A DNA stretch of 64,000 nucleotides from Galbula dea (lineage: Eukaryota; Chordata; Aves; Piciformes; Galbulidae). The translations under genes were made by a program, and so were the position numbers. The DNA lies in contig VWZX01010107.1 of NCBI GenBank assembly GCA_013399015.1, forward strand, positions 310,001 through 374,000, given 5' to 3'. Positions 39,501-48,100 of the stretch are shown piece after piece. The number at the start of each line of letters is the position of its first letter. The stretch's first letter is position 1. The notes under the pieces were generated by a model, which saw nothing but the letters and a program-made list of their open reading frames with translations, did no database searches and was not told the origin of the DNA.

Positions 39501-39897
39501 TGAATGGCTTGTGTAGACTGTCTTGGTATTTCTGACTTTATGAAACTGCTTGTGCTTAACTATTCAGACGGCTTTTAGGCTTTGACAGTAAAAGTAAACC
39601 CAGACTTTAACACCACAGAAGTGCTGACTATAAACTTCTTTCCCCCTCACCCCCCAAATTCAAACAGGACAGCAGCATTTAACAGTATAGTGGTCTGGGT
39701 CTAAGGCAGTAGAACCAGTTTAAGAAAGGTTTCTTATAAACAAGGTTAGAGGAGGTCAGTCTTCAATGATTCCAGTCAGAATCAAATGTTTACTTTGGAT
39801 TACTTTGATTTTAGTCTTCAAAAGATAGGATAACCTTGGGTAAAACTCTTTCTCTTCTAGATCTCTGCAGAAGATGCATAGCCTGAATTCATATTAG
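18505..39897 (+). CDS. CCDC66: CCDC66, coiled-coil domain-containing protein 66 (20 coding exons)
   Basis: Coding exons join from 18505 to 39897 to give 3,021 nt, an uninterrupted 1,006-residue frame plus TAG; every junction keeps phase. Recognised from family motifs: MNLGDGLKLE at the start, TQEQLQQILMTV, WKPADMFSTLGERE, DRWAMHSDSL, FLRSMTALLDPAQLEERDRR, PDWNINKPGKRYIPASERYP, FIPYVRTNEVYYLDPDAP, and ILKGLSELRQGLLQKQKELE near the C-terminus. Residues about 370-400 and 495-605 are Glu/Lys/Arg/Gln-rich and form the coiled coil. Known of the family: a centrosome, centriolar-satellite and ciliary microtubule-associated protein that works with PCM1 and CEP290; its loss causes retinal degeneration in dogs. 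The human protein is 948 residues as I recall; the excess equals the extra exon at 26820-26996. The gene converges with TASOR. Only the coding part is certain; UTR limits are not visible. Confidence 0.95.
19639..19703 (+). CDS. CCDC66: CCDC66 coding exon 2
   Basis: Acceptor ttttgcag, then residues DGLKLETEVLDGKPRLILAS, ending in phase 1 before gtattt. This is the conserved N-terminal motif that identifies the gene. Confidence 0.92.
21878..21903 (+). CDS. CCDC66: CCDC66 coding exon 3
   Basis: A 26-nt exon between tttcccag and gtaagc, encoding GDKLKPAMK. It brings the frame from phase 1 to phase 0. Too short to be seen as an open frame; supported by the splice sites and by frame continuity. 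Confidence 0.85.
22040..22078 (+). mobile_element. decayed CR1-like LINE 3' end
   Basis: The sequence gtcccttctatcttgag followed by ccatcattctatgatttct resembles the conserved 3' tail of CR1 elements (gtcccttccaacc then ccattctatgattct). No longer body is evident. CR1 is the dominant repeat family of birds and reptiles, so this supports the sauropsid assignment. Confidence 0.4.
22737..23157 (+). CDS. CCDC66: CCDC66 coding exon 4
   Basis: 421 nt, residues about 35-175. Begins MDNKARAPKQ after taacag and ends EEM plus one base before gtaaga. Contains LSAEDLRSF and TQEQLQQILMTV, conserved CCDC66 motifs. The leading ATG is internal, not the gene start. Confidence 0.93.
24028..24163 (+). CDS. CCDC66: CCDC66 coding exon 5
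   Basis: Acceptor ctactacag, residues about 175-220 (EENMIASLQKACEVSSVPDE), ends in phase 2 with CC before gtacgt. Ser/Glu-rich linker. Confidence 0.9.
24332..24435 (+). CDS. CCDC66: CCDC66 coding exon 6
   Basis: Acceptor cttttctttag, residues about 220-255, including KESWKPADMFSTLGEREGE and QWKKEL, one of the most conserved blocks of the family. Ends in phase 1 before gtactt. Confidence 0.94.
25311..25435 (+). CDS. CCDC66: CCDC66 coding exon 7
   Basis: Starts after a weak acceptor (tgtatttgaag) whose pyrimidine tract is poor; the choice is fixed by the family motif KELDEQVALKKK formed across the junction. Ends TADPDK in phase 0 before gtaagg. Confidence 0.9.
26820..26996 (+). CDS. CCDC66: CCDC66 coding exon 8, phase-0 cassette
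   Basis: 177 nt, exactly 59 codons, phase 0 at both ends, between tatttgcag and gtaaga. Ser/Thr/Ala-rich, low in charge (starts TMCPADSV, ends STAFVFR), unlike the charged exons beside it. I recall no counterpart in the human protein, where the sequence of exon 7 runs straight into that of exon 9. Probably an alternatively used or lineage-specific exon. Confidence 0.75.
27824..27955 (+). CDS. CCDC66: CCDC66 coding exon 9
   Basis: 132 nt after tcttattttag; starts EAVPQERPFSALKHEQQ and continues into a charged helix (EELDKQKEEAKLQKIEEK), the first coiled-coil stretch. Phase 0 at both ends. Confidence 0.92.
28875..29128 (+). CDS. CCDC66: CCDC66 coding exon 10
   Basis: 254 nt after tttatttag; starts AEDHDRWAMHSDSLK, a family landmark, then a Pro/Ser-rich linker containing SPDPKELTAF. 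Ends in phase 2 before gtgagt. Confidence 0.93.
29487..29571 (+). CDS. CCDC66: CCDC66 coding exon 11
   Basis: 85 nt after gttcatag; encodes FLRSMTALLDPAQLEERDRR and enters the main coiled coil. Near-invariant family block. Ends KQLEHQ in phase 0 before gtagac. Confidence 0.94.
30432..30593 (+). CDS. CCDC66: CCDC66 coding exon 12
   Basis: 162 nt of continuous Glu/Lys/Gln/Arg-rich coiled coil, from KAIMAQVEEKRKKKQ to LLKQKQKE. The donor GAG|gtgggg is weak, so intron retention, which would add a short tail ending at a stop near 30630, is conceivable. Confidence 0.93.
31181..31328 (+). CDS. CCDC66: CCDC66 coding exon 13, GC donor
   Basis: 148 nt after ttttttaaag; ELMTSKTNELYQTMQKAQEL, then RIRDLAQKGHDISKLQKNLG. 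Phase and homology require the exon to end AGTG before gcaagt, a consensus GC-type donor. No GT donor keeps the frame with the next exon. Confidence 0.9.
31777..31899 (+). CDS. CCDC66: CCDC66 coding exon 14
   Basis: 123 nt after cttttttag; starts GDTEFQSC and ends SPRKDTAVQT, matching the KKDTGVQTD-type motif of the family. His/Ser-rich linker. Phase 1 at both ends. Confidence 0.9.
33163..33641 (+). CDS. CCDC66: CCDC66 coding exon 15
   Basis: Largest exon, 479 nt, after a long T tract. Residues about 657-816, including KYSKRPDWNINKPGKRYIPA, RYPKELQKQREENKVRRQME and LLQLVERNTPG, the signature conserved block. The open frame upstream of 33163 is intronic. Ends HRVKK in phase 0. Confidence 0.95.
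34245..34268. repeat. perfect inverted repeat, 10-bp arms
   Basis: Arms tatgtataca (34245-34254) and tgtatacata (34259-34268) are exact reverse complements around a 4-nt spacer, in the CCDC66 intron after exon 15. They could form an AT-rich hairpin or cruciform. Confidence 0.85.
34299..34319 (+). other. possible 21-nt microexon in CCDC66
   Basis: A strong acceptor (gaccccttccaacag) is followed by seven codons, KKSGVEK, and the moderate donor AAAAG|gtggcc. The segment is a multiple of three and lies between exons 15 and 16, both of which meet in phase 0, so inclusion keeps the frame (VKK-KKSGVEK-EEQ). It is left out of the main model because the donor is weak. Confidence 0.3.
35004..35041 (+). 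CDS. CCDC66: CCDC66 coding exon 16
   Basis: 38-nt exon between ttctcctag and gtatgt, encoding EEQLHKNHLNEE plus two bases of an Arg codon. Joins exon 15 (phase 0) to exon 17 (phase 2). Confidence 0.87.
35312..35598 (+). CDS. CCDC66: CCDC66 coding exon 17
   Basis: 287 nt after gtttcatacag; SESPPVPAVKNRLHQ, a polar linker, then SQFIPYVRTNEVYYLDPDAP, a highly conserved C-terminal block. Ends in phase 1 before gtactg. Confidence 0.95.
35958..36085 (+). CDS. CCDC66: CCDC66 coding exon 18
   Basis: 128 nt after tttgcttttag; encodes DHIRDPLLNPDVVKSRERQQ and AILKGLSELRQ, conserved in the family. Phase 0 end before gtaagc. A 3.0-kb intron follows, the largest between coding exons of this gene. Confidence 0.94.
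36086..39110 (+). other. CCDC66: CCDC66 intron 18
   Basis: 3.0 kb between exons 18 and 19. Only chance frames and a short TG/TA-rich stretch near 38043-38065 are seen. Reading on from exon 18 would give a short alternative tail stopping near 36141. Confidence 0.6.
39111..39193 (+). CDS. CCDC66: CCDC66 coding exon 19
   Basis: 83 nt after tttatttcag; GLLQKQKELETALIPTIAQE and then NFMLPFQ. Continues the GLLQKQKELE motif of the C-terminus. Ends in phase 2 before gtatgt. Confidence 0.92.
39861..39897 (+). CDS. CCDC66: CCDC66 last coding exon
   Basis: After tctcttctag, completes the split Arg codon and encodes SLQKMHSLNSY and TAG (39895-39897). This short tail differs from the end I recall for human CCDC66, so the 3' end is less certain than the rest; the total coding length is a multiple of three. 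Confidence 0.75.
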
Positions 39898-40226
39898 TTG
39901 TTCTGTGATGTGATTAGTGCCACAGAACCTCAAAACTAAGACTCCTCCCAGCAGCAACTGTTCTAAGACCTGATCTGAGTCTGAAGGTGTCCTAACAGCA
40001 GTAGCGAAGGGAACAAAGGTGATCTCTTTCCTCTCCTGTATGCCAAGCCATGCAGTAGGTGAGAATCTGCACTTGCTGGTGTAGGTGGTAGAGTTCTCCA
40101 CCAAATCCACTAAGGTTTATTGATACAAGGGGAGTTGTTTTTTTGGAAGATTATTTGTCACGTTTTGGGGGTGGAGGGTAACAACTGCTACAATAGTCTA
40201 CTACAGGTTTGTTCTTAATTTAAACA

Positions 40227-40232
40227 AATAAA
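40227..40232 (+). promoter_or_regulatory. AATAAA, candidate CCDC66 poly(A) signal
   Basis: First + strand AATAAA after the CCDC66 stop, about 330 nt downstream. Others follow at 40390-40395 and 40947-40952; which one is used cannot be seen. Confidence 0.4.
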
Positions 40233-40946
40233 CAACTGTTAATAGAAGCAAAGACAACCTGTGGGGTTTGGTGGTGTGTTTTTTTAAAAGCTACCCTTTT
40301 TTAACCAATACTTGTCCCAACTAATTTTGTAGTTTCAAACACTGTCATATCCTACATAAAGGGACTAAAAATGAAATTATAAACAGAAAAATAAAGAAAC
40401 GTGACTTTGGACAACTTTAAGACAACAGCAAACAGTTAGAGTAAACAGGTAAGCCAAAAGTAATAATATATGCAAAATCAGCAACGTATTAAACAAGGGT
40501 AGTCTTGAGACTCCACAGCTATTTACTATTAGCTGCTGTTTTCCAGAAGCCTCAGTCAGAAGATGATGAACAAAACGAACCAATTAACAGAGAGTCACTG
40601 GGGGAAAAAAAAGTTTGTAACTCAGCAAATGTGAAATTAAAAAGGACAAGATGAACAAACAGATAAAACTCTGTACATATTACAACACTGGTTTAAAAAC
40701 ACAATAACAAAAAACAACAAAAATCCCCAACAGAAGGAAAAAGGAAAGCACCAGCAATCAACATGCTATCTTGGGAAAGGACTGAGCTGTTTCTAATGGA
40801 AATTGAACTAGCACAATCATTAAAACCAGGTTTATCCTTCCCTCATTTCAGTACCTACAATGGCAAGATAGAAGCTGTCAGTCAGTCTGATGGTGCTGCA
40901 ATGAGCATGTATCAAAACTGCACACAAAGATAACTGCTGTTCACAC

Positions 40947-40952
40947 AATAAA
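40947..40952 (+). promoter_or_regulatory. AATAAA, candidate distal CCDC66 poly(A) signal
   Basis: AATAAA about 1.05 kb after the stop. Use of this site would take the CCDC66 transcript almost to the nearest TASOR signals. Confidence 0.35.
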
Positions 40953-41040
40953 GTTCGGGTATGCTTCCCACCTAACTTTGAAAACAATATAAAAACCACA
41001 GACAATGCAATATGTTCACAAGTCCCTTGTGCATTAAGAG

Positions 41041-41046
41041 TTTATT
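41041..41046 (-). promoter_or_regulatory. AATAAA, distal TASOR poly(A) signal candidate
   Basis: Complementary AATAAA about 540 nt beyond the TASOR stop. A further one at 40116-40121 would overlap the CCDC66 3' UTR. Confidence 0.35.
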
Positions 41047-41406
41047 TTTGTAATGGAACTGCACCATTAGTGACTCTCCTTGAGGTATTTAGCCAAAATC
41101 CAGTCTATAGTCATGAAAATTATAGCCACTGCCTTATAACTATGTAAAAACATTTGTACAAAACTTGTGTCAAATAAATACGTAACTTTTTATATTCATG
41201 TAAAGAAAAGCAATTTGCATACTCTTACAGTTAAAAAAAACAAACCAAACAACCTTGCCATGTCACATATTTTAGGCAGACATTCAGTTGTACATTAAAA
41301 CAGACCTCAGACTGAAGCCCAGTTACAGGTCAAATACAAATGTAGAAACTTAAAAGTGCCAACAAATAAGATAATTCAAGTACAATAAATGTTAAAAATA
41401 TATATA

Positions 41407-41412
41407 TTTATT
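41407..41412 (-). promoter_or_regulatory. AATAAA, proximal TASOR poly(A) signal candidate
   Basis: Complementary AATAAA about 170 nt beyond the TASOR stop, in an AT-rich setting. Confidence 0.4.
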
Positions 41413-41583
41413 TCAATTTTCAGATGCTTCCAACAAGTACAGGCCATCAGGATTTAAATAAAACAAGAAAACATCTGAGATAAAGGACAAGAAATACTTT
41501 GTTCCAGAATAAAATAGAAATTGTTAATCCACCATTTTAGAAACAGAAAAGTCCACAGCAACTTACAAAAGAGACTCAGGAGT

Positions 41584-42137
41584 TTAGTTCTGTTTTGAGT
41601 GTGGCCTGGAAGAATCACAATTTGTATCCCAAGCACCAGGCGATGATGACTTTTCTGTATCCACGCTCTGGCTGTAAGCAGATAGAAAATAATTGCCCCC
41701 TTCTTGATTTTGACTTGCAGAGGAAATTGGGTATGTTGTTCCCAGAAAAGTCTGATGAGTGAGTACACTGAAGTGACTGAATTGATGGGACATGTTTAAT
41801 TGTCTACTATAAACTTGGAAGTTATTGAAAGGTGTTTGTTCAACTGAATTGTGATTTTCTCCTTCAGCAGAGCATGTTGTAGAAACTGGAGTAATTGGTT
41901 GTATCGCTTCCAAGTCAGTTTTAGAAGTCTTTTCCGTCAAGCCACTTTGTGCTTCAGGAGATAACTCCGTAACTGATAAGCAACGTTTCTTTGCATCTAT
42001 TCCACGGGAACCCTTGGTCTCTGTCTGCAAAGCTTCCAAATGAGTATCATACTTAGAGGCATCATTGCAGACTTCTATTTGTGATGTTTCATCCCCTGAA
42101 TCCAGAGACATGTCCTCCTCATCCTTTTCTACAAGAA
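41584..42137 (-). CDS. TASOR: TASOR last coding exon
   Basis: 554 nt after ttaatatag. VLVEKDEEDMSLDSGDETSQ, then a polar, probably disordered tail ending CDSSRPHSKQN and TAA. Confidence 0.94.
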
Positions 42138-45100
42138 CTATATTAAAAAAGAACAGAGAAAGTCCTATTCCGTTGAAATACAAACCTGAGTTAGAGAAGC
42201 TATACACTACTCACAGAATGTTACGCTTCAGGTCTGCAAGTCCAATATCATTTAAGTCTTGGTCTTCTGCCACTCTTGTTCACTTATTCAACATACACAC
42301 TTAACCCCCTGTGTGAGTGTCCAGTTATTCCGATGCTAAAAGCTTCTGCGCATTGTGTTCATGCTTAGTGTTGGGAAATCCCAACTCCCAGCTCCAAAGG
42401 GGTTAATGTCAAAGCAGCATCTGAAGTCATACAGTAGGTATTTGATCAGACAATTAAAGCAGTACAATTACTGACATCTCAGCCCTTCTGTTACGTTTCT
42501 AAAAAGCTATCATTAAGTTTATCCTTTTCCAGCACCACTTTGGCATAGTTCTACTTTCTCAAATACCACATTAGTCTCTAATGCTGTATTTTGGCTCTCC
42601 TCTGGCGCTCCATCCCAGCTGCTTGTCCCCCATGATTTAAAACAGAAAGAGAAGCTTGAGAGAGTTGGGTTTTCCTTGCCACCTGTCATGTTCATTTACA
42701 AGAGTAAAAGCACGCTCCCACGGACCTCCACCCTACACATCTAACTGGGTGAAGAAACTGTGTGTTTAACCTTACCTGATTGTCTTTTGTGAGCATCAGA
42801 GGGAGGAAGGCTGGTTTTTTCAGTAACAGAGTTGTGATACCCAACAAGACTTTTAAAATTTTGCATAAAGTCACCAACAGTAGCCACCACTATTCCATTG
42901 TCAACATAGTTTGAAAGTGTTTTGAGATTCTTTGCTAAATACATAAAAAAGGAGATTTTGTATTAATATTTAGCACCTGTTATCAAAAGAGGGAGACAAG
43001 CATTCATAAATCTTGGCTTTACCTGTTAAGAAGACAACATGTCTCTGGTGTATGTTTTGAGCTTGAAGCCTGATAAGACATTCTAATTCTGGAGCATTTC
43101 GAGTCTGAGAATCACAGTTATGGTAAGACAGAATCTCAACCAAGTGCTTCTTTTGATAGGTGTTGAGAAGGGTGAGCAGACTCAGGGCATTAGCATTCAT
43201 TCTATCATGGGGGGAAAAAAAAGCACACTGGATACTTCATTTAAGGTTAGTCTAAATAGTAAAATTACTGTCAAAAGACAAATGTAAGAGTAATTCTGCT
43301 TAATTGGGTTTTGGAGAGCATAATTAAAGCTGAATTAACTGAAGTGTTTTAATAACTGGTATTTGAAGACCACTACTTACCTCCCCAGCTCTTTAAGTTT
43401 TTTTTGTATTTTGCAGTGGACTTTCCACTGCCATTTCCCATCTGGGGTATTGAGATCCTCCAGAAACTTTAAGAACTGTTTCAGTTTATCTGTTTTGGAG
43501 ATAGTGAATGGAAGTTAAAACACTGTGGTATGCAAACTGAAAATACTGCTTCAGTATACACATAAAGCTTCCTTCCGTTTCCATCAAAGCATAGTTACAC
43601 AAATACGAACATCAGCCTCATACTTCAGCTTTTCTTCTAGCAGATTAGCCAACAACAGCACTCCAAAACTGAGCTGTTTTTGTAAGTCAGATGCCTAACA
43701 GCTGCTTACATGAAAAGCTGAATTCAGTCATAAATGGTCTGCCTTGATAAAATACCTTTTTAAAAACCCTGCTGACTTCACAAACTGTTCGATTTCAAAT
43801 AAATAAAAGGTGAAAAAATGCAGGTTTTAAATTTTTTTTCCTAGCATATTTATGGATTGAATAGTAAGGACTAAGAGGTTCCATGTACATAACTAGATAC
43901 TCTAACACAAACTTAGAAAAACAAGATCTCCAAGTTCACATGTTCCCCAGAAACATGTTCTCCAAGATTGCCACTGAGGTAAGAAAGAGACTGAATTAGC
44001 TGAGGTTCTCCCAGAAGGAAAAAAAAAAAAACAAAACCAAAGTAAAATAAAATTAGAACAGGACTGGCTGCAATGAGTACGGCACCTCTCTGATACAGTA
44101 AAATGTTAAGCTTTTTTTGTCTGTGTTTTAAAGCTTCAGAAAGCATCACACTTACCTGTGGTGATTGTCTCTGGATTAAGGACAGATTCATCTGACACAA
44201 CAAAGCCACCAGACACAAACAGTTCATTGTAAGTGTGATTTTTCACATCATCCAAACTATCGACACCAGCAAAGCTGACACAAGAAAGCCTCTTCAAAGT
44301 TACCAAGCCAGGTATCTGTTGAAAAATGTTAAAAATCACAGCTGTATACCAAAGACCATAGTAAAAAACCTTCCTACTTACTAATACCAAACCTCTAACT
44401 TCCAAAGACAATTTTCAAATTGTTATTATTTTGTTCTCTTGCCTTGGAAGATGCTCTCTCAGAAACATTACAAGAATAAGACAATAAAGTAAACCACTTG
44501 GAGTAATTTTACTTTCTATCCAGCACAGGTTCATACCCACAGCTGTTGGGCATACCAGAGGTCACCCAACAGCTGCCTTCATTTGCCATTACAGCATAAC
44601 AACTAGAAACACAACTACTCAGGCCTCTGTACAACTTTTAAACTACTAAGAATAGAAATCCATTAACACATATGTGGAGGTGTAAGAAGTTACAGATGGA
44701 ACAAGACTAAGTATATACCACAATCATTTCTGTTCAAACAGCAGCTAATCACAGGACACTATTTAAATGCCATGGTGGTATGAGAAAGCCTGGCTCAAAA
44801 TGTGCTGTCACCTCACTGTTCTAACAATAGGTTTCTATAGTACACATTTACTTATGTCAAATACCGTATGGACGAGGTTGGCGATGTCTTCGTTTTGGAT
44901 AATTATCAACAGTTTATCTAAAGCAGCTCTTCTTTTAAGGAACTGTTCTGGATGACACTCTGTATTTCCTAACTTTGCAAGATATTCCTAACATCACAGA
45001 AAGACAAGATAGTGAAGAACAAGTGAATAAGTAGTTTAGCCAAAACAATCCCCATGCCAAGTAAGTTTTCCCCTCAAGTCAATCTCAGAGGGCCTGGTTT

Positions 45101-48100
45101 CCTTGTCTTTCCAATACATTAATCGGAAGGATGTAGGAACATAGAAATTAGCTGTTTCAGCAAGTCAGCCTTAGAATCACATATCAACAGCCAACTGACA
45201 CCTACCAAAACTGCATGAGTTTTCAAAAGAAAGCCAGGTTATTGTTACTTCACTTTCAACTGTTTTTTAGTTTTATATATTTAAATACAAACTAACAGTA
45301 ATCCCGAAAGTTTACTGTACTATTAACTGAAGGGGAAGAGAAAAAGCCCCAAACCACACACACTGACTTCTCATATTTTTTTCCAAAATCCTATCCTACG
45401 TATTTTTGCCCTTGTTATCTTATCTCCATAAGGCTTACTCCCCCTCCCCTGCCCCCAACAGCATCTTCAGAAAGCAGCAAACTACAGCCTGTTCTGCTTT
45501 TCAACTTTAAGAAAAGAGACGTACATAAAAGCTAAATATAAGTAAGACTACCACAGAAGCTCAAGTGAGAAATGGGACAGGACAGCCTACTTTCACAATT
45601 CAACCCTTTCTGAAACAAATTTCAGACTGCCTTCTGTTTGCAAGTTCAGTTATATCCACTCTGATTTGAAAGGCTCTCTGCTGTTTAACACTAGAGGTTG
45701 AACTGGCACATACTTACCTTGATTTCTCTGCAGAGAATGCTTTCCTCCTCTTCATGAATATAAAATTTCACAGTGTTTTTCTGCACGTCTTTAAAAATTT
45801 TGACCAAACTGTTGAATACTTCAGGTTTTAACTTCCTTATAAGATCAGAGAAGGCTGGTTGGGTTGAAATGTTTAAGTTCTCTGGGGATTTCTGTGTCTT
45901 TTCTGGTGGCTCTGTCAGATCACCGCTGGAAGAAGTCTGATCAGATGTCAACACATCCTCTGGTTTAGCATTCACATGATCTATTTCCTCCTTCACTATG
46001 GGTAAGCTTGACAAATGCTGCCCACGAGAATCCACATCTTCCACCACATTATTACATAATGGCTCTGAAACCAATGCCGTGTCAGAGTCCCTGCAAACAG
46101 GTAGGGTGTTGGGGGGAGGATTCAGTGCAGCATTACCAACCACTTCTGCCGATTCAGGACTAGAATAGATTGATGGAGTATGCCTAATGCACGAAGATGA
46201 CACAATTACACTATTCAACTTTTCACTCAGTGTTTCTATATATTCTTGGACAGAAACCTCTGATGCCTGTAAACAGATGTATTCAGAAAGTCTTGTTATC
46301 CTCTCTCGGGCAGAGAAGACTGGTGTGGATATACCACTAACATAAGTAATGTTCTTTTGCTGCAAAATTTCTTGAATCTTTCTTGCAAAGAGATTATATT
46401 CTTCTAATAGTGTAGTCTCTATTACTGCACTAATGGAATGCTTATTTGTGAAAGGGTGATCTGCTACCCCACACTGATCTTCAAGTTTCTCCACTTGTCT
46501 TGTATAAAGTCCATCTTCTGCTGTCCCTTTTTGTGTGTCTGAAAATGGAGAGTATGCAAACTGATAATCAGAACTTCTCTGTCTATTTACTACCCGAGGA
46601 TCATTAGGAAAGGCATCCTTTGGCAGCGAAGACACCAGTGGGTCTTCTGGTGATTTCAGACCTATACGGGAAGAGTTCATCATCATCATCTTAATGTTTG
46701 AAAGTTGAACACAACTGATACACTGAAACTTCCAAAACACAATTTTAAACCAGCATTACTGTTGTGCCTTCGCCCAGCCAATCAACCCGAATCCAAAGAC
46801 TCAAGTGTTACTATCTGCTGAGGTACAGAAACACAGAAAATGTAATAGCTCCTAAGATGGGAATAACAGAGTCAAAGTTTGCTCAAAAAGCAGAACACAA
46901 GTAATATTCCCAGACATAAGAGCTAATTAACGTAACAGGAACTGCCTTAAAAACAAACCACAAAACAAATCCCACCCACATTTAGAAATCAAGCAGGGCA
47001 ACAAATTATGCAAATATCTTCATTTGCTACTAGCTATAATCCTCAGACTTTGAAAAGGTTTATTTTATCCACACACTACTTTGTGGAGTCAGGCTGCATG
47101 TCTCACCTTGCAATTGAAAGCAGAAGATATTTTACTTGAAAAAGCTAGTATGTAAGTCTGCTGGTAATTACTGATATACAGAAGCAGTTATGCTGCAAGG
47201 ACTGCTAAAAGCCTCTCATAATCCAACCTAAGATCATTTTTACAGAACTCATTTTCTTCACCATCCATATCCCAAACTATTATTTTGTTTATTTTTAAAC
47301 CAGATTTAACACTTTGTAGCAATTCATGAGACATATACACACAGGTATTTCAGATAAATATAGGTATTTCAGTATCTATCTGTTCTATAAATACTTCAAA
47401 GGAGGTTGTTGGTTTTGTTTGAGGGGTTTTTGGTTGTTTTAAGTGTATGATTATTAAAGCTAATAAGCAGAAAACCAGATTTCTGGCACAGAAGCAATAA
47501 CCAAAATAGTAGAAACAGTTTCAGAAAGTTAGTGTTCTTCTGGAATGCAGCTGGGTATGTAGCCAGTTAAAAGAGCCACATGCTGTCCCTAATTTGATCA
47601 TAACCATCAAGATCCCTTTTTCAAGGAGACAATTATCACCTCAGTTACTTTATCCCACTAGAGTCATACAGAGAAACCAGAAATGTGGTTCCATTTTATC
47701 TTCTTTATCTATGAAACTGTTTTTAGTTCATGTCCCCTTTGAGTCAACACAAATTTCTAGTTTTCTTTAAAAGCTCTAAAAGCAGATATCAAGTTATTCC
47801 AGTAAGTTCCATTCTATTTCATTTGAACCTTTTTTCTGTTTTCTGTACCTTTAGTGTTGATCTACACCTTCTCCATACACACTGAATTTGAGAAGACTCT
47901 GAAGAACTCAATACCAAATTATAATGTTAACAGAGTAAACATTAAGCTCATCTGAGATACAGGATGCTTAAGAATGTCATGTACCTCATTCTTGAGCTTC
48001 ACAACACTTGGAAGCTACAGCACTACTGTAATCAAGAAACACTGTACTCTAAGATGTAGTAAGACATTTTTAAAACTCCTTGTGTTTTAATACAGGTAAA

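Larger units (their letters stand above)
39898..41583. other. shared 3' region between CCDC66 and TASOR
   Basis: 1.7 kb between the two stop codons, holding both 3' UTRs. Poly(A) signals for both strands are present and interleaved, and no other gene is visible. Confidence 0.7.
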
